From positions 248,001 to 312,000 of the forward strand of contig NZ_VINQ01000001.1 of NCBI RefSeq assembly GCF_008369105.1: a stretch of 64,000 nucleotides of DNA, read 5' to 3'. This stretch comes from Aquicoccus porphyridii. Lineage in GTDB: Bacteria > Pseudomonadota > Alphaproteobacteria > Rhodobacterales > Rhodobacteraceae. Made by a program: the position numbers and the translations under genes. This document shows positions 35,688-44,922 of the stretch, one piece after another. A model generated the notes under the pieces. It saw only the letters and a program-made list of their open reading frames with translations, searched no databases and had not been told where the DNA came from. How positions within the stretch are numbered: the stretch's first letter is position 1; every line of letters starts with the position of its first letter.

Positions 35688-36149
35688 ATGAAAACCTTTT
35701 CTGCGACGCCGGCAGATATCGACAAGAAATGGATCCTGATCGACGCCGAAGGCGTTGTTCTGGGCCGCCTTGCCTCGATCGTTGCCATGCGTTTGCGCGG
35801 CAAGCACAAAGCCAGCTTCACGCCGCATATGGACATGGGCGACAACGTGATCGTCATCAACGCCGACAAGGTGCAGATGACGGGAAAGAAACGCACCGAC
35901 AAGCTGCATTACTGGCACACCGGGTATCCCGGCGGGATCAAGAGCCGCAGCGCCGGTCAGATCCTCGAAGGTGCGCATCCCGAGCGGTTGGTGATGCAGG
36001 CGGTCAAACGCATGCTGCCGGGTAACCGCCTGTCGCGCAAGCAGATGACCAACCTGCGCGTCTATGCCGGGGCTGAGCATCCGCATGAAGCACAAAATCC
36101 CGATGTGCTGGATGTGAAATCCATGAACAAGAAAAACACGCGGAGCTGA
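35688..36149 (+). CDS. rplM: 50S ribosomal protein L13
   Basis: 153 residues. Recognised by the N-terminal [29 protein letters not shown] and [23 protein letters not shown]. Binds 23S rRNA early in large-subunit assembly. Begins the conserved rplM-rpsI operon, six bases before rpsI. Confidence 0.98.
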   Translation: MKTFSATPADIDKKWILIDAEGVVLGRLASIVAMRLRGKHKASFTPHMDMGDNVIVINADKVQMTGKKRTDKLHYWHTGYPGGIKSRSAGQILEGAHPERLVMQAVKRMLPGNRLSRKQMTNLRVYAGAEHPHEAQNPDVLDVKSMNKKNTRS

Positions 36150-36154
36150 GAGAG

Positions 36155-36646
36155 ATGACCGATCAAGTGAACTCGCTCGAAGAACTGGGTCAGGTGGCCG
36201 AAGGCGCCGCAGCCCCCGTTGTGGAAGCAGAAACCCCGCGTGAGCCCGTGCGTGACGCATTGGGCCGGTCCTATGCCACCGGCAAGCGCAAGGATGCGGT
36301 TGCCCGCGTCTGGATCAAGCCCGGGTCGGGCAAGGTCGTCGTGAACGGCAAGGAAATGGGCAAGTATTTCGCCCGTCCGGTGTTGCAGATGATCCTGCGC
36401 CAGCCGTTCTCGGTTGCCGGTGTGGAAGACCAGTTCGACGTGCTGGCGACGGTCAAGGGCGGTGGTCTTTCGGGGCAGGCCGGTGCGGTCAAGCACGGCA
36501 TCTCGAAAGCGCTTCAGCTTTATGACCCGGCCCTGCGCAGCGCGCTCAAGGCCGCCGGTTTCCTGACCCGCGACAGCCGGGTTGTGGAACGGAAGAAATA
36601 CGGCAAGCGCAAGGCGCGCCGGAGCTTCCAGTTCTCGAAACGCTGA
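36155..36646 (+). CDS. rpsI: 30S ribosomal protein S9
   Basis: 163 residues. The C-terminal 128 residues are the S9 domain, ending in the universal SKR that reaches the P-site t[22 protein letters not shown] opens it. The first 35 residues are an acidic extension often seen in alphaproteobacterial S9. Ribosome binding site GAGAG before the ATG; directly follows rplM. Confidence 0.98.
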   Translation: MTDQVNSLEELGQVAEGAAAPVVEAETPREPVRDALGRSYATGKRKDAVARVWIKPGSGKVVVNGKEMGKYFARPVLQMILRQPFSVAGVEDQFDVLATVKGGGLSGQAGAVKHGISKALQLYDPALRSALKAAGFLTRDSRVVERKKYGKRKARRSFQFSKR

Positions 36647-36669
36647 GTGTTTCGACATTGTTTCGGAAA

Positions 36670-36693
36670 GGGCCGCCTTCGGGTGGCCCTTTT
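36670..36693 (+). terminator. intrinsic terminator of rplM-rpsI
   Basis: GGGCCGCC-TTCG-GGTGGCCC stem with a stable TTCG tetraloop followed by TTTT, 24 bases after the rpsI stop. Confidence 0.88.
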
Positions 36694-36772
36694 CATTTTC
36701 TGCACAGTGTTTTGGCAGATAGCGGTCGGGGAATGGCGCAAGCGCGGGATTTCTGGCGCTGTGCGTTGCGCC

Positions 36773-36802
36773 AAAAAAAAGGCCGAGCACTAAGCTCGGC
36801 CT
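36773..36802 (-). terminator. intrinsic terminator on the minus strand
   Basis: AGGCCGAGC-ACTAA-GCTCGGCCT (36780-36802) with eight A residues on the left, which read as a U8 tail on the minus strand. It would end the LysR transcript about 150 bases past its stop codon. Confidence 0.85.
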
Positions 36803-36953
36803 AAGTCCAACAGGGAGGTATGAAAGTGATGCGATAACCATCGAACATCACCGTCAGAAGCTGAAATAAGTGGCGTGCCCTGCACGATCAAGCACAATAA
36901 TGCCGCAACTGCATCATGGCCGATATGCAGTATGTGCATGTCTGCTTAACCTG

Positions 36954-37859
36954 TTACTTAACCGCCTGATTTTTAACCCGTTTACGATAGGCCGTGATCT
37001 CTTCCTGCACGAAATCGCGGAACGCGGCGATCCTCTTGGATTGGCGCAACTCCTCTGGATAGGCGAGAAATACGGGGATTTCGCCCGAGTCGACCTCGGG
37101 CAGAACCTGTTGAAGATTCGGAAATTCCTGGATCACGTAATCCGGCAAGACACCGATTCCGAGATTGTGCAGAACCCCCTGGAGCACGCCGTAATAGTTG
37201 TTCACGGTCAGCAGCGAGGAAATCTCGTGACTGAGCAGTTCCTGAACCAGGGTGGCGCCGGCCCCGACCTGCGTGGCGCTGACATTCTGACAGATGAGCC
37301 GGTGCTTGTTGAGATCGGTCAGGGTTTGCGGCGTGCCCGCGCGGGCGAGATATTCGGGCGATGCGTAAAGCCGCATGCGCACGCTCATGAGGCGTTTGCG
37401 GATCAGGTCGGCCTGTGAGGGTTCTTTCATCCGGATGGCGACGTCGGCCTCGCGCATGGGCAGGTCGAGCACGCGCTCTTCAAGCATCAGGTCGATCTTG
37501 AGTTCCGGATACTTCTCGTAAAGTGCTGTGAGCCGCGGCGCGAGCCAGAGCGTACCGAACCCGGTGGTCGTGGTCACGCGCAATTCGCCGAAAACCTCGT
37601 CCTCGCTGTCGCGAATGCGCGCCGTGGCGGCGTCGAGACGTTTGAGCATCGCCCGGGTCGCATCGAACAGAAGCTCGCCCTGTTCCGTGAGAATCAGCCC
37701 GCGCGCATGGCGGTGAAACAGGGTCGTGTTCAAGGATTCCTCGAGCGCCCGAATCTGCCGGGAAACCGCAGACTGGCTCAGATGGAGCGAGTCACCAGCA
37801 TGGGTGAGCGAGCCGGCATCGGCCACCGCGTGAAAGATTCTGAGTTTATCCCAATCCAT
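36954..37859 (-). CDS. LysR-family transcriptional regulator
   Basis: 301 residues. N-terminal winged helix (MDWDKLRIFHAVADAGSLTHAGDSLHLSQSAVSRQIRALEE) and a C-terminal LysR substrate-binding domain from about residue 90. It is divergent from the indolepyruvate oxidoreductase gene with 195 bases between the starts, the classical arrangement for a LysR regulator and its target, but the ligand is unknown. The ATG at 37859 starts exactly at the helix-turn-helix. Confidence 0.93.
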   Translation of the reverse strand: MDWDKLRIFHAVADAGSLTHAGDSLHLSQSAVSRQIRALEESLNTTLFHRHARGLILTEQGELLFDATRAMLKRLDAATARIRDSEDEVFGELRVTTTTGFGTLWLAPRLTALYEKYPELKIDLMLEERVLDLPMREADVAIRMKEPSQADLIRKRLMSVRMRLYASPEYLARAGTPQTLTDLNKHRLICQNVSATQVGAGATLVQELLSHEISSLLTVNNYYGVLQGVLHNLGIGVLPDYVIQEFPNLQQVLPEVDSGEIPVFLAYPEELRQSKRIAAFRDFVQEEITAYRKRVKNQAVK

Positions 37860-37958
37860 GATCGCAACTTTCTGTCCGCTGATCCCTATTCGCACGAAAC
37901 GACGCGCAATGGCAGTTCAATCCTCACAGAATCGTGGGGCCGAGGGAAAATTTTCCTT

Positions 37959-37987
37959 TTGTTAGGTCATATACTGTGACCTAATAT
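37959..37987 (+). promoter_or_regulatory. promoter with a perfect palindromic operator
   Basis: -35 TTGTTA (37959-37964), 17-base spacer, -10 TAATAT (37982-37987). The spacer is filled by TTAGGTCA-N7-TGACCTAA (37962-37984), a perfect 8+8 base inverted repeat whose halves touch both promoter hexamers. A repressor bound there should block polymerase. Lies 68 bases before the oxidoreductase start. Confidence 0.7.
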
Positions 37988-38054
37988 TAGTCTATGCTTC
38001 GGAACGGGGCAGTGTTGACGTGAAATTCGGCACGAAAGCGATGGGAGACGCGCG

Positions 38055-41000
38055 ATGAGCAAGCAACAGGTGACATTGCAGGACCGATACGACCTTGAAA
38101 AGTCACAGGTGCTCTTGAACGGGACGCAGGCGCTTGTCCGGCTGATGCTGACCCAGAAACAGCGCGACATGCAGGCGGGTCTGAACACGGCGGGATATGT
38201 CACGGGCTATCGCGGATCGCCGCTCGGTGCGGTGGATCTTACGATGGCGCGGGCGCGATCCATCCTCACGCAGCAGGACATCAAGTTCGAACCGGGGCTG
38301 AACGAGGACCTGGCCGCGACGGCGTTGTGGGGCAGCCAGCAGGCCGAGTTGCGCGGCGAGGGCAAGTTCGACGGCGTTTTCGGCCTTTGGTACGGGAAAG
38401 GCCCGGGCGTGGATCGCACCGGCGATGTGATGCGCCATGCCAACATGGCCGGAACCAGCGCGAATGGCGGGGTTCTGATGGCGATGGGCGATGACCATAC
38501 CGGCGAATCCTCGACCGTGTTGCATCAGAGCGAATGGGCGCTGGTCGATGCCTATATGCCGGTGGTGAGCCCGGCGGGTGTGCAGGAAATTCTGGATTAC
38601 GGCATTTACGGCTATGCTCTGAGCCGGTTCTCGGGGCTGTGGGTCGGTCTCAAGACGATGAAGGACACGATCGAAGCGACGGCGGTGGTGGATGGCCGCC
38701 CTGACCGTGTGCAACTGCTGACCCCCGACTTTCCGATGCCGGAGGGCGGGCTGAACATACGTCTTGTCGATACACCGCCTGACCAGGAGGCGCGGATGAT
38801 CGACTACAAGCGCTTTGCGGCCGAGGCGTTCAGCCATGCCAACCGCATGGACCGGCGTGTCCTGGGCAAGGCAGGGGCCAAGATCGGGCTTGTCGCGGCG
38901 GGCAAGAACTGGCTCGACCTGGAACATGCGCTCGCGCTTTTGGGCGTGGACGCCGATGAGGCCGAGCGCCTTGGCATTACCACCTACAAGGTCGGCCAGA
39001 CCTTTCCGCTCGACATGAAGGGGTTTCACGATTGGGCCGAGGGGCTCGACCTGATCGTGGTGGTGGAAGAAAAGCGCAAGTTGATCGAGGTGCAGATCAA
39101 GGAGGCGATTTTCGACGACCGCCGTGGCAGGCGGGTCTATGGTTGGTACAAGGGCGGTGCGGGTGGCATGCACCGCGAGGAACTGTTCCCGACGCGCGGC
39201 GCGCTCGACCCGATCGGGATCGCGGAGAAGCTCGGCCAGATCTTCATCGAAGAGGGGCGCGGCACCGAACGGATCAAGGCCGGGCTGGCCGAGCTGTCAC
39301 AGGCGCGGGCCGGCGACAATGCCGAAGAGATTGCCACGCGGCTGGCCTATTACTGCTCGGGCTGTCCGCACAACACGTCGACCAAGGTGCCCGAGGGCAG
39401 CCGCGCCTATGCCGGGATCGGCTGTCACTACATGGTGCAATGGATGGATCGTGAAACCCTCGGCTTTACCCATATGGGCGGGGAAGGGGCCAACTGGATC
39501 GGCGAGGCGCCGTTTTCGAACCGCGATCACGTGTTCCAGAACCTCGGCGACGGCACCTATAACCACTCGGGGCGCCTCGCCATCGTTGCGGCCATCGCCG
39601 CGGGTGTGAACATCACCTACAAGATCCTCTACAACGATGCCGTGGCCATGACCGGCGGGCAGACCCATGAAGGGGGGCTTTCGGCGCACCAGATCGCGCA
39701 GGAATTGAAGGCCTTCGGGATCGAGCATGTCGCGGTGGTCCATGACCAGAAAGAGGATGTGGATTTCTCGGAATTCCCGGCCGGGATCGAAAAGCACGAA
39801 CGCGCGGATTTCGAAGCGGTGCAGAAGAAATTCCGTGAATACAAGGGCGTATCGGCGATTCTTTACATCCAGACCTGTGCCGCCGAGAAGCGCCGCCGGC
39901 GCAAGCGCGGGACGTTTCCCGATATCGACAAGCGGGTGTTCATCAACACGGATGTCTGCGAGGGCTGTGGTGATTGCGGGGTGCAGTCGAACTGTGTCTC
40001 GATCGTGCCGGTCGAGACCGAGCTGGGCCGCAAGCGGGCGATCGACCAGTCATCCTGCAACAAGGATTTCTCGTGCCTCAACGGGTTCTGCCCGAGTTTC
40101 GTGACACTTGAGGGGGCGAAGGTCAGGAAAGAGGCGACGACCGATCTTGACCTGCCGGACCTGCCCCAGCCCGAGCTGCCGAAGATCGACGGCACGCATA
40201 ACGTGGTGATCACCGGGGTCGGTGGCACCGGGGTCGTCACCATCGGCGCGGTTCTCGCACAGGCGGCCCAGATCGACGGGTTGGGCGCGGGCATGATGGA
40301 AATGGCCGGGCTGGCGCAGAAAGGCGGCGCGGTGCATATCCATGTGCGCATCGCCAACGCGCCCGGGGACATCAACGCGGTGCGCGTCGCCACCGGCGAG
40401 GCGCATGCGCTGATCGGTGGTGACCTGGTGGTGAGCGCCGGGGCCAAGACGCTGGGCCTGACCAGTGCGGGGCGCACCGGTGCGGTGATCAACAGCCACG
40501 AGATCATCACCGGCGATTTTGCCCGTGACACCGAGTTCCGTATCCCGGTCGATCGGCTGGAATTGCAGTTGCAGGCGCGGTTGCGCGAGCGGCTGAGCCT
40601 GTTCGATGCCTCGGACCTTGCCCGGATCACGTTGGGCGACAGCATCTTTTCGAACATGATGGTATTCGGCGGGGCATGGCAGATGGGCCTCATCCCGGTG
40701 AGCCATGATGCGATCGCCGATGCGATCCGCCTCAACGGGACGGCGATCGAGGGCAATCTTCGGGCGTTCGATATCGGGCGTTGGGCCGTGCTGCACCCCG
40801 AGGAGGTTCAGGGAATCCTGAGCCCGGGGGGTGTTGAAAAACCCAAGACGCTGGAGGATCGGATCGCGTTTCGTGCCGAGCATCTGAAGGCGTACCAGGG
40901 CAAGCGGTTGGCCAACCGTTATCGCAAACTGGTTGATGCTGTGGAGGATGCGCGCCTCAAGGAAGCCGTGGCGAAGGGCTATCACAAGGTTCTCGCCTAC

Positions 41001-41474
41001 AAGGACGAATACGAGGTGGCGCGGTTGCACCTGAGCACGCTTGAGAAAGCCAAGGCCGAGTTTGACGGCGATTTCCGCATGTTGTTTCACCTCGCGCCGC
41101 CGATCCTGTCGAAAGAGGGATCGGACGGGCGCCCGATCAAGCGCGAATTCGGACCCGGCATGGTGAAATGGTTCAGGCTTCTGGCGGGGATGAAGCGCCT
41201 GCGCGGCACCGCGCTCGACCCGTTCGGGCGCAGCGAGGAGCGCAAGGCGGAACGCGCGCTGATCGCGCAATACGAGGCCGACATGGCCGAATGGCTGCCG
41301 AAGGTGGATGCGTCCAACCGTGAATTGATCGCGGAACTGGCGGAATTGCCTCTGAAGGTGCGCGGGTTCGGGCCGGTGAAGGCGGCCAATGCCGACAAGG
41401 CGGCGCAGCGGCGCGCGGAGATCCTCGCAGAACTGACCGGCGCGCCCGAGCGGGTTGTTGAGGCGGCAGAATAG
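38055..41474 (+). CDS. indolepyruvate ferredoxin oxidoreductase, fused alpha-beta type
   Basis: 1139 residues combining the IorA- and IorB-like parts in one chain. Residues about 1-620 are the thiamine-diphosphate and pyrimidine-binding part, residues about 630-680 contain a cysteine-rich iron-sulfur segment (CEGCGDCGVQSNC, later SSCNKDFSCLNGFCP), and residues about 715-900 form the gamma-type domain (ITGVGGTGVVTIGAVLAQAA, MAGLAQKGGAVHIHVR). It oxidatively decarboxylates arylpyruvates from aromatic amino acid transamination to acyl-CoA, using ferredoxin. Regulated probably by the palindromic operator and the divergent LysR protein. Start ATG has a GGGAGAC site. Confidence 0.93.
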   Translation: MSKQQVTLQDRYDLEKSQVLLNGTQALVRLMLTQKQRDMQAGLNTAGYVTGYRGSPLGAVDLTMARARSILTQQDIKFEPGLNEDLAATALWGSQQAELRGEGKFDGVFGLWYGKGPGVDRTGDVMRHANMAGTSANGGVLMAMGDDHTGESSTVLHQSEWALVDAYMPVVSPAGVQEILDYGIYGYALSRFSGLWVGLKTMKDTIEATAVVDGRPDRVQLLTPDFPMPEGGLNIRLVDTPPDQEARMIDYKRFAAEAFSHANRMDRRVLGKAGAKIGLVAAGKNWLDLEHALALLGVDADEAERLGITTYKVGQTFPLDMKGFHDWAEGLDLIVVVEEKRKLIEVQIKEAIFDDRRGRRVYGWYKGGAGGMHREELFPTRGALDPIGIAEKLGQIFIEEGRGTERIKAGLAELSQARAGDNAEEIATRLAYYCSGCPHNTSTKVPEGSRAYAGIGCHYMVQWMDRETLGFTHMGGEGANWIGEAPFSNRDHVFQNLGDGTYNHSGRLAIVAAIAAGVNITYKILYNDAVAMTGGQTHEGGLSAHQIAQELKAFGIEHVAVVHDQKEDVDFSEFPAGIEKHERADFEAVQKKFREYKGVSAILYIQTCAAEKRRRRKRGTFPDIDKRVFINTDVCEGCGDCGVQSNCVSIVPVETELGRKRAIDQSSCNKDFSCLNGFCPSFVTLEGAKVRKEATTDLDLPDLPQPELPKIDGTHNVVITGVGGTGVVTIGAVLAQAAQIDGLGAGMMEMAGLAQKGGAVHIHVRIANAPGDINAVRVATGEAHALIGGDLVVSAGAKTLGLTSAGRTGAVINSHEIITGDFARDTEFRIPVDRLELQLQARLRERLSLFDASDLARITLGDSIFSNMMVFGGAWQMGLIPVSHDAIADAIRLNGTAIEGNLRAFDIGRWAVLHPEEVQGILSPGGVEKPKTLEDRIAFRAEHLKAYQGKRLANRYRKLVDAVEDARLKEAVAKGYHKVLAYKDEYEVARLHLSTLEKAKAEFDGDFRMLFHLAPPILSKEGSDGRPIKREFGPGMVKWFRLLAGMKRLRGTALDPFGRSEERKAERALIAQYEADMAEWLPKVDASNRELIAELAELPLKVRGFGPVKAANADKAAQRRAEILAELTGAPERVVEAAE

Positions 41475-41521
41475 CAAGACCGGCATCCGCGGGTCATGCG
41501 CGCGGGGCCGATGACATGAAA

Positions 41522-41539
41522 CTGTCATGGTGATGTCAT
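41522..41539 (+). promoter_or_regulatory. Pho-box-like direct repeat
   Basis: CTGTCAT-GGTG-ATGTCAT, two 7-base repeats spaced 11 bases apart, differs from the PhoB consensus half-site CTGTCAT at one of 14 repeat positions. It lies 68 bases before the acyltransferase start. A further dyad (ATGACA-N6-TGTCAT) overlaps its left side. Confidence 0.55.
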
Positions 41540-41606
41540 AACATGACCCTGGCCGGATTCCGTGCGGGAAGCGGCCAAGGTCAGGCCCGATCAGCAGAGC
41601 CGAGTG

Positions 41607-42482
41607 ATGCGACAGCGCGACATTGCCCGTGATATTTCCTATGCGCATTCCGCCGAGACCCGCGCGGGACGCGCCCTGATCCGGTTCATGGAGAACGTCA
41701 CCGGGCGGATCGGTCTCATCCGGCGCGCGCAGGGCTATGAGCACGAGATCGCGTCGGGGCGGGATTTCTGGGACGTGATCGTCGAGCGCTACAATCTGCG
41801 GCTCAACGTGCTGGACGGGAGCCTTGCGAATATCCCGGCGAACGGGCCGCTGATCCTGATTGCCAATCATCCCTATGGCATTCTCGACGGGCTCATGATG
41901 GGGCATATCCTGAACCGGGCGCGGGGCAATTTCCGAATCCTGGCGCACCAGGTCTTTCGCAAGGCCGAGGATCTCAACCGGGTTATCCTGCCGATTTCGT
42001 TTGACGGGACGAGGGAGGCGGTTGCTCTCAATCTTGAAACCCGCAAGGAAGCGCTGCGTTACCTGGGGCAGGGCGGGGCGATCGGGATTTTCCCGGGCGG
42101 CACGGTGAGCACGGCCGCGCGGCCGTTTTCGCAACCGCTCGACCCCGGTTGGCGGGCCTTTACCGCGCGCATGGTTGCCAAATCCGACGCCACGGTTGTT
42201 CCGGTTTTCTTTGATGGATCGACCAGCCGTCTTTTCCAACTGGCCAGCCACCTGCATTCCTCGCTTCGGATGGGGCTTCTGATCAAGGAGTTTCGCGCGC
42301 GGGTGGATACGGATGTCGATGTGGTGATCGGCAAACCGATTTGCCGAACCGCCCTGGACGCGCGGGCGAAAGACGCCAAAGCAATGATGGATTTCCTGCG
42401 CAAATCAACCTATGACCTGTCTCCGAGGCCGATGGATTCGTCCGAATGCGGTTTCGAATTCGAAGACAAGTATCGCGCGTAA
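41607..42482 (+). CDS. lysophospholipid/lyso-aminolipid acyltransferase family protein
   Basis: 291 residues of the PlsC-like acyltransferase superfamily. The catalytic HX4D motif is in [11 protein letters not shown] (about residues 87-97) and the glycerophosphate-site-like element is [13 protein letters not shown] (about 165-177). It transfers an acyl chain to a lysolipid; the conserved NHPYGILDG subgroup includes uncharacterised enzymes as well as OlsA-like ones of ornithine lipid synthesis. The Pho-box-like element upstream suggests induction on phosphate starvation, which would suit a phosphorus-free lipid. Followed 14 bases later by murI. ATG at 41607 is chosen; no good ribosome binding site. 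Confidence 0.8.
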   Translation: MRQRDIARDISYAHSAETRAGRALIRFMENVTGRIGLIRRAQGYEHEIASGRDFWDVIVERYNLRLNVLDGSLANIPANGPLILIANHPYGILDGLMMGHILNRARGNFRILAHQVFRKAEDLNRVILPISFDGTREAVALNLETRKEALRYLGQGGAIGIFPGGTVSTAARPFSQPLDPGWRAFTARMVAKSDATVVPVFFDGSTSRLFQLASHLHSSLRMGLLIKEFRARVDTDVDVVIGKPICRTALDARAKDAKAMMDFLRKSTYDLSPRPMDSSECGFEFEDKYRA

Positions 42483-42496
42483 CCCGGGCAGGGCAG

Positions 42497-43309
42497 ATGG
42501 CAGTAGGGATTTTCGACAGTGGGCTGGGTGGCCTGACGGTCTGGGATGCGGTGACAAAGCGTCTGCCGGATGTGCCTTTCGTGTATATGGCCGACAATGC
42601 CCATGCGCCCTATGGCGTGCGCGACGCCGATGACATCTATCAACTGACCTGCCAGGCGGTCGAGCGGCTTTGGGCCGAGGGGTGCGATCTTGTCATTCTG
42701 GCCTGTAACACCGCCAGCGCTGCGGCCTTGCGGCGGATGCAGGAAAGCTGGGTTCCGACCGACAAGCGGGTGCTTGGGGTTTTCGTGCCGTTGATCGAGG
42801 CGCTGACCGAGCGGCAATGGGGCGACAATTCCCCGCCGCGCGAGGTCGAGGTGAAGAACGTGGCGCTGTTTGCCACGCCGACCACCGTGGCGAGCCGTGC
42901 CTTTCAGCGCGAATTGGCCTTTCGCGCCATCGGGGTGGATGTCGAGGCGCAGGCCTGTGGCGGTGTGGTGGATGCGATCGAAGAGGGTGACATGATCCTG
43001 GCCGAGGCGCTGGTCAGATCCCATGTCGATGCGTTGAGGCGCAAGATGCCGATACCGCAGGCCGCGGTTCTGGGCTGCACGCATTATCCGCTGATGGAAA
43101 AAGAGTTCGAGGCGGCGCTTGGCCCCGGGGTCAAGGTGTTCAGCCAGGCCAACCTGGTGGCCGAGAGCCTTGCCGATTACCTCGCACGGCACCCCAAGAT
43201 GCTGGGCCGGGGCGAGGGTGCGCGGTTCCTGACCACGGGTGATCCGAAAACCGTGAGCAGCCGCGCCACGCAATTCCTGCGACGACGAATCGAGTTCGAG
43301 GCCGCTTGA
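42497..43309 (+). CDS. murI: glutamate racemase
   Basis: 270 residues. The two catalytic cysteines are in the signatures LACNTASA and [21 protein letters not shown] is the N-terminal motif. Provides D-glutamate for peptidoglycan. Sits between the acyltransferase (14 bases upstream) and argC (55 bases downstream). Weak AGGGCAG binding site before the ATG at 42497. Confidence 0.96.
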   Translation: MAVGIFDSGLGGLTVWDAVTKRLPDVPFVYMADNAHAPYGVRDADDIYQLTCQAVERLWAEGCDLVILACNTASAAALRRMQESWVPTDKRVLGVFVPLIEALTERQWGDNSPPREVEVKNVALFATPTTVASRAFQRELAFRAIGVDVEAQACGGVVDAIEEGDMILAEALVRSHVDALRRKMPIPQAAVLGCTHYPLMEKEFEAALGPGVKVFSQANLVAESLADYLARHPKMLGRGEGARFLTTGDPKTVSSRATQFLRRRIEFEAA

Positions 43310-43364
43310 GCCTCATCCGGTTTTTCGTCACAACATCATCGAACAACATGAAAAGGGGTTTGTC

Positions 43365-44393
43365 ATGACCCATAGAATCGCCATTCTGGGTGCCTCGGGC
43401 TATACCGGTGCCGAGCTGATCCGCCTTATTGCAACGCATGGCGGCATTGAAATTGCAGCACTTGGGGCGCATTCCAAGGCCGGGCAGAGCCTCGCGCAGG
43501 TGTTTCCGCATCTGCGCCATCTCGCGCTGCCCGATATGGTCGGCTTTGACGAGATCGACTTTGACGGCGTTGATCTGTGTTTCTGCGCCTTGCCGCACAA
43601 GACCAGCCAGGAAGTGATTTCCGGGCTGCCGAAAAACCTTCGGATCGTCGATCTGAGCGCGGATTTTCGGCTGCGCGATCCGGACGCCTATGAAAAGTGG
43701 TATGGCAATCCGCATTCGGCAATCGAGATGCAGAAGGAAGCGGTTTACGGCCTGACCGAGTTCTACCGCGACGAAATCCGCGAGGCCCGGCTGGTGGCGG
43801 GCACGGGGTGCAACGCGGCCACCGGGCAATATATGCTTCACCCGTTGATCGCGGCGGATGTGATCGGGCTTGACGATATCATTCTCGACCTCAAATGTGC
43901 GGTGTCGGGTGCGGGGCGCAGTCTCAAGGAAAACCTGCTGCATGCGGAGATGTCCGAGGGCTACAACGCCTATGCCGTGGGGGGCACGCATCGTCACCTG
44001 GGCGAGTTCGACCAGGAGCTGTCGAAACTGGCCGGGCGGGATGTGAAAATCCAGTTCACGCCGCATCTGGTTCCGGCCAACCGCGGAATCCTGGCGACGG
44101 GATATGTGAGTGGCGATGCGCGGCAGGTGCATGAGACGCTGGCCAAGGCCTATGCCAGCGAGCCGTTTATCGAGGTCTTGCCGTTCGGCGAGACGCCGAG
44201 CACGCATCATGTGCGGGGCAGCAATTTCTGCCATATCGGGGTGACTGGGGATCGTATCGCGGGGCGGGCGATCGTCGTTGCCGCCTTGGATAACCTGACA
44301 AAAGGTAGCAGCGGGCAGGCCTTGCAGAATGCCAATCTGATGCTAGGTCTTGAAGAGACACAGGGGCTCATGTTGGCGCCCTGTTTCCCCTGA
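43365..44393 (+). CDS. argC: N-acetyl-gamma-glutamyl-phosphate reductase
   Basis: 342 residues, long (type 1) form. NADP-binding [15 protein letters not shown] at the N-terminus and the catalytic Cys in [12 protein letters not shown]. Third step of arginine biosynthesis. The start has a clear AAAAGGGG site. Other arg genes are not in the window. Confidence 0.96.
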   Translation: MTHRIAILGASGYTGAELIRLIATHGGIEIAALGAHSKAGQSLAQVFPHLRHLALPDMVGFDEIDFDGVDLCFCALPHKTSQEVISGLPKNLRIVDLSADFRLRDPDAYEKWYGNPHSAIEMQKEAVYGLTEFYRDEIREARLVAGTGCNAATGQYMLHPLIAADVIGLDDIILDLKCAVSGAGRSLKENLLHAEMSEGYNAYAVGGTHRHLGEFDQELSKLAGRDVKIQFTPHLVPANRGILATGYVSGDARQVHETLAKAYASEPFIEVLPFGETPSTHHVRGSNFCHIGVTGDRIAGRAIVVAALDNLTKGSSGQALQNANLMLGLEETQGLMLAPCFP

Positions 44394-44418
44394 GGGGGAT
44401 CACGAGCGAGGTTGCATC

Positions 44419-44865
44419 ATGAAGGGGCTGAAGAAGAAACGCCGCGTGCAGGTCATCCTGTTGGCCGCTGTCGCGCTGGTCATATCCACCGGGTTGATCG
44501 GTTACGCGATGCGCGATGGCATCAATTTCTTTCGCTCGCCCACGCAGATCGTGGCGGAACCCCCTGCGGAAACCGAGACCTTCCGCCTTGGCGGTCTGGT
44601 CGAAGAGGGCAGCATCGTGCGTGGACAAGGCGAGGTGGTGAGCTTCAACGTCACCGATGGCGGGGAAACGGTCAGGGTGACCTATGCCGGCGTGTTGCCC
44701 GATCTCTTTGCCGAGAACCAGGGCATGATCGGCACCGGGCGTTACGTGAACGGCGTCTTTGAAGCCTCTGAAATCCTTGCCAAACATGACGAGACCTACA
44801 TGCCGCGCGAGGTGGTCGATGCCTTGAAGGAACAAGGCGTCTACCAGGAGCCGGACGGTAGCTGA
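44419..44865 (+). CDS. ccmE: cytochrome c maturation haem chaperone CcmE
   Basis: 148 residues: short cytoplasmic N-terminus (KGLKKKRRV), one membrane helix (about 10-30) and a periplasmic beta-barrel. The covalently haem-binding His lies in ILAKHDETYMPRE, with the conserved Tyr after it; FRLGGLVEEGS and VTYAGVLPDLFAENQG are family motifs. Holds haem for transfer by CcmF/CcmH. In the same direction as ccmF and ccmH but separated from them by the endolysin/holin pair. Confidence 0.95.
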   Translation: MKGLKKKRRVQVILLAAVALVISTGLIGYAMRDGINFFRSPTQIVAEPPAETETFRLGGLVEEGSIVRGQGEVVSFNVTDGGETVRVTYAGVLPDLFAENQGMIGTGRYVNGVFEASEILAKHDETYMPREVVDALKEQGVYQEPDGS

Positions 44866-44873
44866 AGGCGCCG

Positions 44874-44922
44874 TTAACCTGTTGCGATCAGGCTTTTCAC
44901 CGATACCGGTGAAAGGTCCGAG
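44874..44922 (+). promoter_or_regulatory. hairpin over the endolysin ribosome binding site, with CtrA half-site
   Basis: TTTCACCG-ATAC-CGGTGAAA (44895-44914) is a perfect 8-base stem with a 4-base loop. Its 3' arm contributes the GAAA that begins the GAAAGG ribosome binding site of the endolysin at 44923, so folding should limit translation. A CtrA-type half-site TTAACC lies just before it (44874-44879). Confidence 0.5.

Larger units (their letters stand above)
36647..36953. other. 307-base gap between rpsI and the LysR gene
   Basis: Holds two intrinsic terminators facing opposite ways (36670-36693 for rpsI; 36773-36802 for minus-strand transcripts). The 150 bases between the LysR stop and the second terminator hold no credible gene and would form a long 3' untranslated region. 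Confidence 0.5.

Noticed and set aside
36946-36963. Two TTAACC motifs resembling a CtrA site at the LysR 3' end
   Set aside because: The spacing between TTAA elements is eight, not seven, and the site lies at the stop codon of a gene with no downstream target.
40050-42257. Long antisense frame (735 codons) across the oxidoreductase and acyltransferase genes
   Set aside because: It opposes two well-supported genes and shows no domain; an effect of GC-rich third positions.
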